Origin: JANSXG01 sp024743075
Lineage (GTDB): Bacteria; Planctomycetota; Phycisphaerae; Phycisphaerales; UBA1924
DNA length: 64,000 nucleotides
Assembly (NCBI GenBank): GCA_042140185.1
Contig: CP159477.1
Location: 1,612,001 to 1,676,000 of the forward strand
Direction of reading: 5' to 3'
Shown here: piece after piece, positions 27,997 to 38,577 of the stretch
Layout: the number at the start of each line of letters is the position of its first letter
Numbering within the stretch: the first letter of the stretch is position 1
Position numbers and translations under genes: made by a program
The notes under the pieces: model-generated
Told to the model about the DNA's origin: nothing
The model's database searches: none
What the model saw: the letters and a program-made list of their open reading frames with translations, nothing else

Positions 27997-28470
27997 CTAC
28001 CCGCCATCCGATGATCGCGTCACGACGCCGAACCGCCACAACCCCCGCGGCGGGTCGCCGCCGACTCTTTGCTCCGGAGCATCCCCGATCCGTTCGCCGA
28101 GCACCCGCACGGCAGAGCCAAACTCGACTTCAACATCGAATCGCCAGGGGGAACTCTCAAAGACTCGAACTCGACCTCGTGAAAGCCGACAAACGCTCCC
28201 GCGACCGCCCGGAACCTCGCCCTCGTACTCCAGATATCGATACCGATGATCGGCGATCCGCACCGCGTCAAACCCAGCCGCCGGCGGGATGCCGTCGGCG
28301 AGCGCCCGACCGGTCGCCTCGTCGATCCGCCATGTCACCAGAACCCGTTCATCCGTCGACGCTGGGTTCGCCGGTGCAGTCATCCAGTCCACATGGGCTC
28401 CGCCCCCGGGTACATCATGCCGCAGGAGGACGGAACCTCGCCAATCACATTTCTGCCGGCTTTCAGGCAC
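27997..28470 (-). CDS. Conserved-looking small protein upstream of asnB
   Basis: About 157 residues. Starts are non-canonical: GTG at 28470 with AGAGG nine bases upstream is preferred; TTG at 28488 is the alternative. The protein has LLRHDVPGGGAHVDWM near its start and DHRYRYLEYEGEVPGGRGSV in the middle. From memory this resembles a small uncharacterised family seen in planctomycetes. No signal peptide or metal motif is seen. Spacing of nine bases to asnB implies cotranscription. Function unknown. Confidence 0.65.
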   Translation of the reverse strand: MPESRQKCDWRGSVLLRHDVPGGGAHVDWMTAPANPASTDERVLVTWRIDEATGRALADGIPPAAGFDAVRIADHRYRYLEYEGEVPGGRGSVCRLSRGRVRVFESSPWRFDVEVEFGSAVRVLGERIGDAPEQRVGGDPPRGLWRFGVVTRSSDGG

Positions 28471-28580
28471 TGGCGGATCCTCTCGCAACCGTCCGACAAT
28501 AGGACAAGTTCAGGTACACTAACCCCGACCCGCTCGGTCGACCGAGCGATTTGACCGCACGCTCAGGGAGTTCCACGCCC

Positions 28581-29336
28581 ATGCCGTCTTCGTCCATCAT
28601 TCGATCCCTCACTCTGACCGTTGGTCTTCTGGCCCTGAGCGCCTGCAACCAGCAGCGTCCGGTGTTCGTCGTCGTCCAGTCCGGCGACCAGGCCCTGGAG
28701 AACCAGGATTACCAGCTCGCTGCGGCAGAGTATCGCGAAGCAGTCTCTCGCCGGCAGGCCGAGTGGGAGGCTCGTATGGGCCTCACGCGGGCCCTGCTCG
28801 GCCTGGGACGGCCCGCCGAGGCTCGCGAGCAGGCTGAACTCGTCTACTCGATCCGTCCCGATGACCCCGCGGTCGTCGAGCTTCTGGCCGAAACCATGCT
28901 CGCCTCGGGCGACGCCGCGGGCATGGAGTCGCTGCTCCGCAGTCGAGCCAACGACAGCAACGCCCCCAATGACTGGCTGACCCTCGGCAAACTGCTGGCC
29001 CGCGCCGGCGATGCAGACGCAGCCGAAGTTGCTCTTCTCACCGCAGCAACCGCCGATCAGGGCCAGTCGCTGAGATACCAGAAAGCGCTCGCGGATTTCT
29101 ATCTCGCCGTAGGCGATAATGCCGAAGCTCTGACGCGTTATCGGATGGCCCTCTACATCGATCCGGCGAACGAGCCGACGCGCTCCGCCATCCGCTCGTT
29201 GGGGCAAATCCCGGGCCCGACGCTGGCTCTCCCCCCCGCGAAGCCCGCTGAACGCGATTTTCGAGTGAAATCGTGCCAGTTCCGGCTGGTGGTATTTGCC
29301 GGACCGGCGAAGTCTTTCTACACTTCATCCGGATAG
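28581..29336 (+). CDS. TPR-repeat lipoprotein
   Basis: 251 residues from ATG 28581 (GGGAG upstream). The signal peptide ends LSACNQ (lipobox Cys about residue 17). TPR-like repeats follow: QALENQDYQLAAAEYREAVS, LLARAGDADAAEVALLTAA and GDNAEALTRYRMALYIDP. The last 30 residues read like translated intergenic DNA and cover the arsR operator region; they follow a seven-C run near 29233. An indel there would bring a TGA at about 29249 into frame. The C-terminus is therefore uncertain. Envelope scaffold or assembly role is presumed from the TPRs only. Confidence 0.8.
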   Translation: MPSSSIIRSLTLTVGLLALSACNQQRPVFVVVQSGDQALENQDYQLAAAEYREAVSRRQAEWEARMGLTRALLGLGRPAEAREQAELVYSIRPDDPAVVELLAETMLASGDAAGMESLLRSRANDSNAPNDWLTLGKLLARAGDADAAEVALLTAATADQGQSLRYQKALADFYLAVGDNAEALTRYRMALYIDPANEPTRSAIRSLGQIPGPTLALPPAKPAERDFRVKSCQFRLVVFAGPAKSFYTSSG

Positions 29337-29344
29337 ACGGATGA
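29325..29344 (+). promoter_or_regulatory. Candidate operator: perfect inverted repeat on arsR start
   Basis: TCATCCG, six-base spacer, CGGATGA. The second arm covers the ATG of the ArsR-methyltransferase gene. ArsR-family dimers bind palindromes of this size, so this is a candidate autoregulatory site (inference). Confidence 0.45.
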
Positions 29345-30288
29345 ATACCCTTCAGCAGAACATTTCGGCTTCTGATCGGCTATCCGCGATCGCGGATCAG
29401 ACCCGATTGCGCCTCTGCCGGGTGCTTGAAAAGGCGGAACTCAGCGTCGGTGAGGTTGCGCGCGTCTTGCAAATGCCGCAGTCGACGGTCAGCCGTCACC
29501 TGAAGACCCTCCGTTCAGCCGACTGGATCAGGTCTCGCGCCGAAGGCACCGCAACTCTCTACCGCTTCATTCTCGATGAATTACCGGAAGCGTCGCGGAG
29601 TGTTTGGATGAGCATTCGAGAGGAAGCCGCCCCGCGAGCGGACCTCGATCAGGACGACCGTCGTCTCGAATCGGTCCTTCACGCGCGTCGGCAGAATAGC
29701 CTGTCCTACTTCGGGCGTGTCGCCGGCGAATGGGACGATATACGCACCCAACTCTTCGGAAACGGCTTCACCTCGGCGGGCTTGCTCGCTTTGCTGCCTC
29801 CGGATTGGATCGTCGCAGATCTCGGGTGCGGGACGGGCAACGCCGCGGAATTGCTTTCGCGTCACGTCGATCGTGTGATCGCGATCGACCAGTCCGAGCC
29901 GATGCTCGAAGCAGCCCGCCTCCGACTGAGCGGGTGCAGCAATGTGGAGTGTCGCGTGGGTGATCTCAGCGACCTGCCGCTCCCCGACCGGTCCGTTGAC
30001 GCGACGACGTGCGTTCTGGTCCTCCACCACATCGCCGACCCAGGCGAGGCCATCCGCGAGATGGCACGAGTTCTCAAGCCCGGCGGGACCGCACTCGTCC
30101 TCGACATGCTTGAGCACACCCACGAGGACTACCGACACACCATGGGCCACACGCACCTCGGCTTCGATCCGAATCGGCTTGGCCGATCGTTCCTCGATGC
30201 GGGCTTCCGCTCGTTCCGATCCGTCCAACTCCCCGGCCTCCCGGAGGCCCGCGGCCCCGGCCTCTTCACCCTGACCGCTCGCTTCTGA
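29341..30288 (+). CDS. ArsR-family regulator fused to SAM-dependent methyltransferase
   Basis: 315 residues. Residues about 8-90 form an ArsR winged helix (DQTRLRLCRVLEKAELSVGE, recognition region PQSTVSRHLKTLRSADWI) without the metal-binding ELCVCD motif. Residues about 130-315 are a class I methyltransferase: motif I VADLGCGTGNAAELL, acidic loop VIAIDQSEPML, then VLVLHHIADP and LKPGGTALVLDMLEHTHEDY. The fusion is immediately upstream of ahcY and metF, all on the plus strand. In other bacteria ArsR-type SahR regulators control methyl-cycle genes in response to S-adenosylhomocysteine; a SAM/SAH-sensing role here is inference. The start ATG at 29341 overlaps the candidate operator. Confidence 0.9.
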   Translation: MNTLQQNISASDRLSAIADQTRLRLCRVLEKAELSVGEVARVLQMPQSTVSRHLKTLRSADWIRSRAEGTATLYRFILDELPEASRSVWMSIREEAAPRADLDQDDRRLESVLHARRQNSLSYFGRVAGEWDDIRTQLFGNGFTSAGLLALLPPDWIVADLGCGTGNAAELLSRHVDRVIAIDQSEPMLEAARLRLSGCSNVECRVGDLSDLPLPDRSVDATTCVLVLHHIADPGEAIREMARVLKPGGTALVLDMLEHTHEDYRHTMGHTHLGFDPNRLGRSFLDAGFRSFRSVQLPGLPEARGPGLFTLTARF

Positions 30289-30369
30289 CACAACACCATT
30301 CCGATGGGCCCCGAAATGCTCATCTTTCCAAGACCCGAATCTCTCGTTTCCATCACTTGAGGAGTCTAA

Positions 30370-31905
<1,536 letters not shown>

Positions 31906-31926
31906 TCTCGATCTGCTGATCGACCA

Positions 31927-31958
31927 CCGGCCCCGCGCGAGAGCGCGGGGCCGGCTTT
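31927..31958 (+). terminator. Strong hairpin directly before metF
   Basis: Twelve-base perfect stem CCGGCCCCGCGC/GCGCGGGGCCGG (31927-31938 with 31943-31954), GAGA loop, then CTTT running into the metF ATG. It can serve as ahcY terminator or attenuator and would also affect initiation at metF. Confidence 0.7.
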
Positions 31959-32915
31959 ATGCACGCACGCGATCATTACGCCAAGTCGAAGACGACGTTC
32001 AGTTTCGAGTTTTTTCCGCCCAAGACCGAGAAGGCGGCGCAGACGCTCTTCGAGAACATCCGCGAACTCGATGAACTCAAGCCGTCGTTTGTGAGCGTCA
32101 CATACGGAGCAGGCGGGACGACGCGGAGTATCACACAGGATCTGGTCGCACGGATCCGTACGGAAATCGGCTTCTCGGTCATGCCGCACCTCACGTGCGT
32201 CTGCCACACCGAGGCCGAGATCTACGACATTCTGGAACGGTACGCCGCGACGGGCATCAGCAACATCCTGTGCCTCGGCGGCGATCCGCCGCGCGACAAG
32301 CCGGGCTACGACCGCTCGCGCGACGCGTTCCTTCGCGCGGCAGACCTCGTGCGCTTCGTGCGAAAGTTCTCGGACAAGGAAGGCGGCCGGAGCATCAGCG
32401 ATCCGCGTGGGTTCGGCATCGGGGTGGCCGGATTCCCCGAAGGCCACCCCGGGACGCCGAACCGGCTGCAGGAGATGGACTACCTCAAGATGAAGGTCGA
32501 CGAAGGCGCGGACTTCATCATCACGCAGTTGTTCTTCGACAACCACGATTTCTACGACTTTCGCGATCGGTGCGAACTCGCCGGGATCGATGTTCCCATC
32601 GTCGCGGGGATCATGCCGATCTCCTCGGCCACCGGCATGCGCCGGATGGGCGATCTCGCGGCTGGAGCGCGGTTTCCGGCATCGCTCCTCCGGGCGGTGC
32701 AGAGAGCGACCGACGGCTTCGGGATCGACACACCCGAGGGCAAAGAAGCGGTCAAGCGCGTCGGCATCCACTGGGCGACCGAGCAGTGCCGCGACCTGCT
32801 CGACCACGATGTGCGTGGCTTGCACTTCTACACCCTCAACAAGTCCACCGCGACCCGCGAGATATACGCCAACCTGGGCGTCCGCGACTCGGTGATGCTC
32901 GCACAGAAGCCGTAA
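31959..32915 (+). CDS. metF: Methylenetetrahydrofolate reductase
   Basis: 318 residues. This FAD enzyme reduces 5,10-methylene-THF to 5-methyl-THF for homocysteine methylation. MetF motifs: FEFFPPKTEKA, SVTYGAGGTTR, MPHLTCVCHT, ILCLGGDPP, DFIITQLFFDN and VPIVAGIMPI. The length fits the bacterial single-domain enzyme. The ATG at 31959 is only four bases after the 12-bp hairpin and has no Shine-Dalgarno of its own; a GTG or ATG further in would cut into the conserved start, so this start is kept. Convergent with mnmG. Confidence 0.95.
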   Translation: MHARDHYAKSKTTFSFEFFPPKTEKAAQTLFENIRELDELKPSFVSVTYGAGGTTRSITQDLVARIRTEIGFSVMPHLTCVCHTEAEIYDILERYAATGISNILCLGGDPPRDKPGYDRSRDAFLRAADLVRFVRKFSDKEGGRSISDPRGFGIGVAGFPEGHPGTPNRLQEMDYLKMKVDEGADFIITQLFFDNHDFYDFRDRCELAGIDVPIVAGIMPISSATGMRRMGDLAAGARFPASLLRAVQRATDGFGIDTPEGKEAVKRVGIHWATEQCRDLLDHDVRGLHFYTLNKSTATREIYANLGVRDSVMLAQKP

Positions 32916-32937
32916 AGCCGACCGGACGCTGTCGCCG

Positions 32938-34845
32938 TCACTTCGCGTTGCGGAGTTCGGCAGGCCGTCCTCGCTTGATCGAGACGAGCAGCACGGTCAT
33001 ATCTGCGGGGCTGAGGCCCTCGAGACGCGACGCCTGGCCGAGTGTGGCCGGGCGGAATCGAGCCAAAGCGTTCCACGCCTCCGTCCGGAGACCCTCGATG
33101 CGGCTCTCGAAAAGCCAGTCGGGCACAGGACGATGCTCCATCTCGGACTGACGCTTGATCTCCGCGGTCTGGCGTGCGATGTAGCCCTCGTAATGCCGTT
33201 CAGCGGTGACTGTCTCGACGACCCCCGCGGGCAGCGACGCCGCGAATTCGCGATCAAGGAGCGATTCGAGATCCGGCGGTCGAAAGGCCGGCCGGCGCAT
33301 CACCAACGACAACGGCTCACCGTCCACGCTCGCGTGCTCGATGTATCGCTGCAGGCGCGCCATCGCGTCAGCGCGTTCACGGAAACGACGACCGCGCTCA
33401 TCGCACGCGAGGCCGAGTTGCTCGGCCAGCGGTGTCAGTCGATCCGACGCGTTGTCCGAGCGAAGGAGCAGCCGGTACTCAGCGCGACTGGTAAACATGC
33501 GGTAAGGCTCGACCGGTGTCTTGGTAATGAGGTCGTCCATCATGACGCCGAGGTACGCCTGATCCCGACCGAGCACGAGCTCGGACTGGCCAGAGGCGAA
33601 CCGTGCCGCGTTCACCCCGGCGACCAGCCCCTGACCGGCTGCCTCCTCGTATCCGCTTGTCCCGTTGATCTGCCCGGCAAGGAACAGTCCGGGGTACCGC
33701 TTGGTCATGCCGGTCGCGAGGATTTGGTGGGGACGGACCATGTCGTACTCGACCGCGTAACCGTACAGGAGGATCTCGGCGTGCTCGCAGCCGGGCATGC
33801 CGCGGACGATTTGATCCTGCACATCCTTGGGTAGCGAGGTCGCGATGCCGTTGCAATAGACCGTTTCGGTCTCGTGCGATTCCGGCTCGAGGAAGACGTG
33901 GTGCGACTCACGGTCGGCGAACCGAACGACTTTGTCCTCGATCGAGGGACAGTAGCGAGGTCCTACCGAATCGATCTGACCGGAGAACATCGGGGCGCGA
34001 TGGATGTTTTTGCGGATGTGATCGTGGATGTCGCCGTTGGTTGACGTGATGCGACAGGCCACCTGTTCCAGCGGCGGCCAGTCCACGCGACGGTCGGTCA
34101 GTTCTGAGAAAGGCACGGGCGGCTGATCGCCCCACTGCGCCTCAAGGGCGTCCCAGTCGATCGTCGAGCGGCGCAGGCGCGGCGGCGTGCCGGTCTTGAG
34201 GCGGCCGAGTTCGAACCCGAGTCTGGCGAGCGTATGGCTCATGCCGACCGCCGGAGCCTCGCCGTGACGGCCGCCATCGGTGCGGGTTTCGCCGGTGTGC
34301 ATCAGCCCGCGCATGAACGTGCCGGTGGTCAGGACAACTGCGCGGGCTCGGAGCGTCAAGCCATCGTTGACCATGCTTTCCCGTAAGGACTCTCGCCCGG
34401 ACAGGACCACGCCGACGCAGCGATCCTCGTCACCCACCCGTTCAACAATCAAGTCGTCCGCCGCGGCGCCGTAGACTGTAATCCCCGCTCGCGAAGCGAT
34501 GGCCTTCTGGATGAAGCGCGGGTACGCCCGGTTGTCGGACTGGCAGCGCGGCGAATGGACCGCTGAGCCCTTCGAGGTGTTGAGCATCTTGAACATGATG
34601 CCCGTGGCGTCCGCCGCTCGTCCCATGAGCCCGCCCAGGGCATCGATTTCTCGGACCATCTGGCCCTTGGCGACGCCACCGATCGCCGGGTTACACGACA
34701 TCACGCCGATCTTCGACGGATCGAGGGTCACCAGCGCGACATCCGCGCCGAGGTTCGACGCGGCCCATGCGGCCTCAACGCCGGCGTGACCGCCGCCGAT
34801 GACGATGATGTCGTGATGCTGCTCGGGCATGGGACGCTCGGTCAT
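32938..34845 (-). CDS. mnmG: tRNA uridine-5-carboxymethylaminomethyl modification enzyme MnmG
   Basis: 635 residues. With MnmE it installs the cmnm5 group on U34 of certain tRNAs, using FAD, NADH and methylene-THF. Seen: FAD-binding IVIGGGHAGVEAAWAAS, the MSCNPAIGGVAKG and TTGTFMRGLMHTGE blocks, LKTGTPPRL, and NGTSGYEEAAGQGLVAG. The C-terminal helical domain (DMTVLLVSIKRGR) is present. The start ATG overlaps the stop of the upstream EEP-family gene by four bases (ATGA); a second Met five codons in is possible. No mnmE is in the window; metF lies immediately downstream, convergent. Confidence 0.96.
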   Translation of the reverse strand: MTERPMPEQHHDIIVIGGGHAGVEAAWAASNLGADVALVTLDPSKIGVMSCNPAIGGVAKGQMVREIDALGGLMGRAADATGIMFKMLNTSKGSAVHSPRCQSDNRAYPRFIQKAIASRAGITVYGAAADDLIVERVGDEDRCVGVVLSGRESLRESMVNDGLTLRARAVVLTTGTFMRGLMHTGETRTDGGRHGEAPAVGMSHTLARLGFELGRLKTGTPPRLRRSTIDWDALEAQWGDQPPVPFSELTDRRVDWPPLEQVACRITSTNGDIHDHIRKNIHRAPMFSGQIDSVGPRYCPSIEDKVVRFADRESHHVFLEPESHETETVYCNGIATSLPKDVQDQIVRGMPGCEHAEILLYGYAVEYDMVRPHQILATGMTKRYPGLFLAGQINGTSGYEEAAGQGLVAGVNAARFASGQSELVLGRDQAYLGVMMDDLITKTPVEPYRMFTSRAEYRLLLRSDNASDRLTPLAEQLGLACDERGRRFRERADAMARLQRYIEHASVDGEPLSLVMRRPAFRPPDLESLLDREFAASLPAGVVETVTAERHYEGYIARQTAEIKRQSEMEHRPVPDWLFESRIEGLRTEAWNALARFRPATLGQASRLEGLSPADMTVLLVSIKRGRPAELRNAK

Positions 34846-35915
34846 TCGCCAGCCGGGAAGAAGTCGATCGCAACGGGCAGGTGGTCCGCCGCGTAGCCTT
34901 CGGGGGCCGGGGTCGTGCGATAGTCCGATCCGGAGGGGCGCAGCGGTGTGCCGAGGACGAATGCTGACTTGGGCACGAGGCGCTGTTCGAGGTTGTCGTT
35001 CACGAAGATGAAGTCGATCGCCCGATCGCTCTCGTGCGTGGGGTTGTTCTCGGCCCCGGTGCCGTGGCTGTCCATGGTGAGCACGAGACCGCCGTCATCG
35101 ATGTATGTCCGGATGCTCTCTGCGCTGGGCATGGCGTTGAAATCGCCGAGCACAGCGATGTGAGCGTCCGGATTCTGCTGCAGGCGCTGGTTGATCAGAT
35201 TGACGAGCCCGCGTGACTCGGCCTCGCGCCAGTAGGACGCGTGGTAACCGGATTTCTGATGGATAACGAAGAGCTCGAGATCGAACCTGCCGTCGGCCCC
35301 CTCGCTCGGGATTTCGACACGCACATAGAGCGGGCTCCGCCGATATGCGATCGGCTCGCCGGCGTACCAGTTCTCGGAGTTCCCGTACTTTTCGGGGTGC
35401 ACGCCGCCGAGCGGCATGTTCGGCCAGACGCGGGCTTCACGGATCGGGAACCGGCTCAGCACGCCCTGCTCGATTCCTCGCTCCTGCCCGACGTCGATTG
35501 AAGTCACAAAGGCGTAGCCCATGTCCGAGAGGTACTCGGCGTTGAAGGCCTCGAGCGCATCAAAGCTTTCGATCTCCTGCAGACCGATGATGTCCGCGTT
35601 CAGACGCCGGATGGCCTCGGCCACCGCCTTCAACTGCTCATCCGGTTTCGCACGCAGGCCCTCGCGGCTGCTGTGCATGTCATCGAAACGCCCTTCGAGC
35701 GCCGGGTTGTCGTGCTCGTCGAACAGGTTCAGGACGTTGTATGTGGCCAGACGGACGGCACCGTCGGCCTTGCTCGGGGCATCGGCCAGACCCAGGCGGG
35801 GCGCGGGGGAGTCGGGTTTGGCGGCGACGCGGACGTCCTGAAGCCCGCCAGCGAGCGCCGAGAATGCAGCGACTGCCGAAAGGGCTCCGGCGACGAAAAG
35901 GCGGTTGAATCGCAT
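34842..35915 (-). CDS. Exported endonuclease/exonuclease/phosphatase-family protein
   Basis: 357 residues from ATG 35915 (GGAG eight bases upstream), with a Sec signal peptide (FVAGALSAVAAFSALAGG). EEP-superfamily motifs in order: RLATYNVLNLFD, DIIGLQEIES, LFVIHQKSG, VLGDFNAMPS, RAIDFIFVN and final ADHLPVAID, giving the metal-binding Asn/Glu, Asp-Asn and His residues. Such proteins are Mg-dependent phosphodiesterases acting on nucleic acids or lipids; being exported, it may be an extracellular DNase or a phospholipase-like enzyme. It overlaps mnmG by four bases, suggesting translational coupling of two unrelated functions. Confidence 0.88.
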   Translation of the reverse strand: MRFNRLFVAGALSAVAAFSALAGGLQDVRVAAKPDSPAPRLGLADAPSKADGAVRLATYNVLNLFDEHDNPALEGRFDDMHSSREGLRAKPDEQLKAVAEAIRRLNADIIGLQEIESFDALEAFNAEYLSDMGYAFVTSIDVGQERGIEQGVLSRFPIREARVWPNMPLGGVHPEKYGNSENWYAGEPIAYRRSPLYVRVEIPSEGADGRFDLELFVIHQKSGYHASYWREAESRGLVNLINQRLQQNPDAHIAVLGDFNAMPSAESIRTYIDDGGLVLTMDSHGTGAENNPTHESDRAIDFIFVNDNLEQRLVPKSAFVLGTPLRPSGSDYRTTPAPEGYAADHLPVAIDFFPAGE

Positions 35916-36110
35916 GCGATTTGCTCCGATTTGAGGCGAATATGCGTGTTCCGACATTGTACCGAGCACCGGGTCCCGCGGACGCGACATGTGCGCAAAG
36001 CCCTTGTTAACGGACGCTTGAGTCACCCTGACCGCTCCAGACTGCCCTGCGCCTCGCAGGGAAACGGCTTGTTGTCGCCATTGCCGGTGTTGGATTGGAC
36101 CATTCTGGAC

Positions 36111-36341
36111 ATGGCTCGACCCTGTAGTTGCAACCAGCACGGCTTCCGGGCGATCGGCGCCCTAGGTTTGCTCGGGCTTCTGGGCCTGGGCCTCGCGGGC
36201 TGCTCTGCGCAGTCGACGCAGCGGGCCTCGCTCGAGTTTCGTCCCCTTGTCCTTGAACCCGGCGGCGACAGCCTTTCGCTGAACGGGCTAGAGCGATCGA
36301 GCGCCGGCACGACCATGCTCTCCAGCGTCCCCACGGAGTGA
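36111..36341 (+). CDS. Small lipoprotein, unknown
   Basis: 76 residues from ATG 36111: basic Cys-containing start, hydrophobic run GALGLLGLLGLGLAGCSA with lipobox LAGC, then a short polar tail. It ends 45 bases before kynA on the same strand. The signal peptide is convincing, the ribosome site is weak and nothing is known of function. It could still be a chance frame. Confidence 0.5.
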   Translation: MARPCSCNQHGFRAIGALGLLGLLGLGLAGCSAQSTQRASLEFRPLVLEPGGDSLSLNGLERSSAGTTMLSSVPTE

Positions 36342-36386
36342 CGCAGTGAGAACACCTCTGCCTTCGAGGCGCGGTAGTCTGAGCCC

Positions 36387-37226
36387 ATGGCCAGAGCATT
36401 CGAAGACACCATCGAGACCGACTTCTCGGACAAGCTGAGTTACACCTCGTACCTCGATCTGGACCGCATCCTGTCCGCACAGAAGCCGCTCTCGCAACCC
36501 GAGCATCACGACGAGATGCTCTTCATCATCCAGCACCAGACGTCCGAGCTCTGGATGAAGCTGGTTATCCACGAGCTGACCGCCGCGATCGGGCATGTGA
36601 AAGCGGATCGCCTCGAGCCGACGTTCAAGATTCTCGCTCGCGTCAAGCAGATCCAGCGCATCCTGTTCGAACAGTGGGCGGTGCTCGAAACGCTGACCCC
36701 CACCGAATACGCCCAGTTCCGTGGAGTGCTCGGGCGAGCTTCCGGCTTCCAGTCGCACCAGTACCGGACCATCGAGTTCCTACTCGGGAACAAGGATCCG
36801 AACGCGATCCGCGTGTTCGAGCACCTGCCTGAGCTCCACTCGCGTCTGAAACAGATTCTGGAGTCGCCCTCGCTGTACGACGAGTTTCTCCGCCATCTTG
36901 CCCGCCGCGGCTTCGATGTGCCAAAGGCTTCGATCGAGCGCGACTGGTCGGTCTCGTACGAGGCCAACCCGGATCTGCTCCCGATCTTCAAGGAGATCTA
37001 CGATCATCCGGAGAAGCAGTGGGACGCCTATGAAATGTGCGAGAAGTTGGTCGATGTCGAGCAGCAGTTCGCGATGTGGCGGTTCCGGCACATGAAGACC
37101 GTGGAGCGGGTCATCGGCTTCAAGGCCGGCACCGGAGGCTCATCGGGTGTCGGGTTCCTGCGTGAAGCCGTCTTCCAGCGGATGTTCCCCGAGTTGTGGG
37201 ACGTGCGCACGATGATCGGAACCTGA
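36387..37226 (+). CDS. kynA: Tryptophan 2,3-dioxygenase
   Basis: 279 residues, usual bacterial TDO length. The haem enzyme opens the indole ring of tryptophan to N-formylkynurenine. Seen: LSYTSYLDLDRILSAQ and HHDEMLFIIQHQTSELW (distal-site region), SGFQSHQYRTIEF with the substrate-binding Arg, axial His in WRFRHMKTVERVIG, and KAGTGGSSGVGFL. It is 27 bases upstream of kynU, so the pair forms an operon for the first and third steps of the kynurenine pathway; kynurenine formamidase is not in the window. Confidence 0.96.
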   Translation: MARAFEDTIETDFSDKLSYTSYLDLDRILSAQKPLSQPEHHDEMLFIIQHQTSELWMKLVIHELTAAIGHVKADRLEPTFKILARVKQIQRILFEQWAVLETLTPTEYAQFRGVLGRASGFQSHQYRTIEFLLGNKDPNAIRVFEHLPELHSRLKQILESPSLYDEFLRHLARRGFDVPKASIERDWSVSYEANPDLLPIFKEIYDHPEKQWDAYEMCEKLVDVEQQFAMWRFRHMKTVERVIGFKAGTGGSSGVGFLREAVFQRMFPELWDVRTMIGT

Positions 37227-37253
37227 GCGACCAAGAGGCGGAGAGGAGCGTTG

Positions 37254-38577
37254 ATGTCCACCATGGAAGACACCCGACCGACCATCGCTAAGGCCGTGCA
37301 GGCACTAGGCGGCGGTCCGCTGACCGAGGAGTCGGTGCGCGACGCGATCTGGCCCCTGTTCAGCCGAATCCTGGATCGGCCGTCGCATCCGAAACTGAAC
37401 GGACGCCCCGAGGTCTATCTCGCCAACCACTCGCTGGGGCGCCCGCTCGATCAGACGGCGCGCGACCTCCAGCGTGCGATGGACCTGTGGTACCGCGATA
37501 TGGACGGCGCGTGGGTCGGCGATGACGGTTGGATGGCCGAGATCGCGACGTACCGCAGGCTGATGGCCGAACTCGTCGGCGCGCGCCGCCCGGACTGCAT
37601 CGTGCCGAAAACATCCGCGGGCCAGGGGCTTCGAGCGGTACTTAACGCGATCTCCGACAACGGTCACGTGCCGACCGTCGTGGCGACCCGAGGCGAGTTC
37701 GACAGCTGCGACTTCATCCTGAAGACTTACCACGCCAAGGGGCGCGCCCGAGTGCGGTGGGTCGAACCCGCGGCCACCTCACCGTTCGGCCGCTACCGCG
37801 CCGAGGACGTCATCAAGGCCATCGACGGGGACGTTGACCTCGTCCTGTGCTCGCAGGTCATCTTCTCGACGGGCGAAGTCCTCGCCGGCCTTCCCGAAAT
37901 CACGCGCACAGGCGCATGATCACGACGCGCTGATGATTGTCGACACCTACCACAGCGCCGGCGTGATGCCGATCAACATCGACGGCGACGGTCCCGGCGG
38001 CATGGGCGGAGCTGACTTCGCGATAGGCGGCAATTACAAGTACACGCGCGGCGGACCGGGCGCCTGCTGGCTCGCGGTTCACCCGCGACATCTGAGCGAC
38101 GAGAATGCGGAGCAACACCCGTCTGATCGATTGTCGACGCTCGACACGGGCTGGTTCGCCAAGAAGGACACCTTCTCCTACCGGCGCACGGATGCTCCCG
38201 AACTCTCTGCCGGCGGAGACGCATGGCTCGAATCCACGCCGCCGATCATGACGGCCTATCAGGCGCGCTCCGGGCTGGAACTGACACTGGGCATCGGTCT
38301 CGACCGCATGAGAGCCTACAACCTCCATCAGCAGGCCCTACTGCGGAGAGCCTTCGAGAATCGGGGTGTGAAACTGTACACGCCCGATGCTTCGGACTCG
38401 TTCGGCGGTTTCGCGCTGCTCGTGCACGACGAGGCGCCGGCCGTCTCCGATCAACTGCGCGTCGAAGGTGTCAACACCGACGCCCGAGGCGGTTGCGTCC
38501 GATTCGGACCGGATTTGCTGTCCACGCAGGACGAATTCGAATTGGCTGCGGACATTGTTGCTCGCGTTCTGGGCTGA
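37254..38577 (+). CDS. kynU: Kynureninase-like class V aminotransferase (frame interrupted near 37911)
   Basis: ATG 37254 with GAGGAG five bases upstream. The frame is good to ITRTG near 37911, where an immediate TGA follows; skipping one G continues as AHDHDALMIVDTYHSAG and runs to 38577, giving 440 residues. PLP-enzyme features: Asp in MIVDTYHSAG and the Schiff-base Lys in AIGGNYKYTRGGPGA, as in kynureninases. It should cleave kynurenine to anthranilate and alanine. Operon with kynA. The break looks like one extra base, unlike most others in this window. The stop abuts that of the convergent histidine kinase. Confidence 0.85.
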
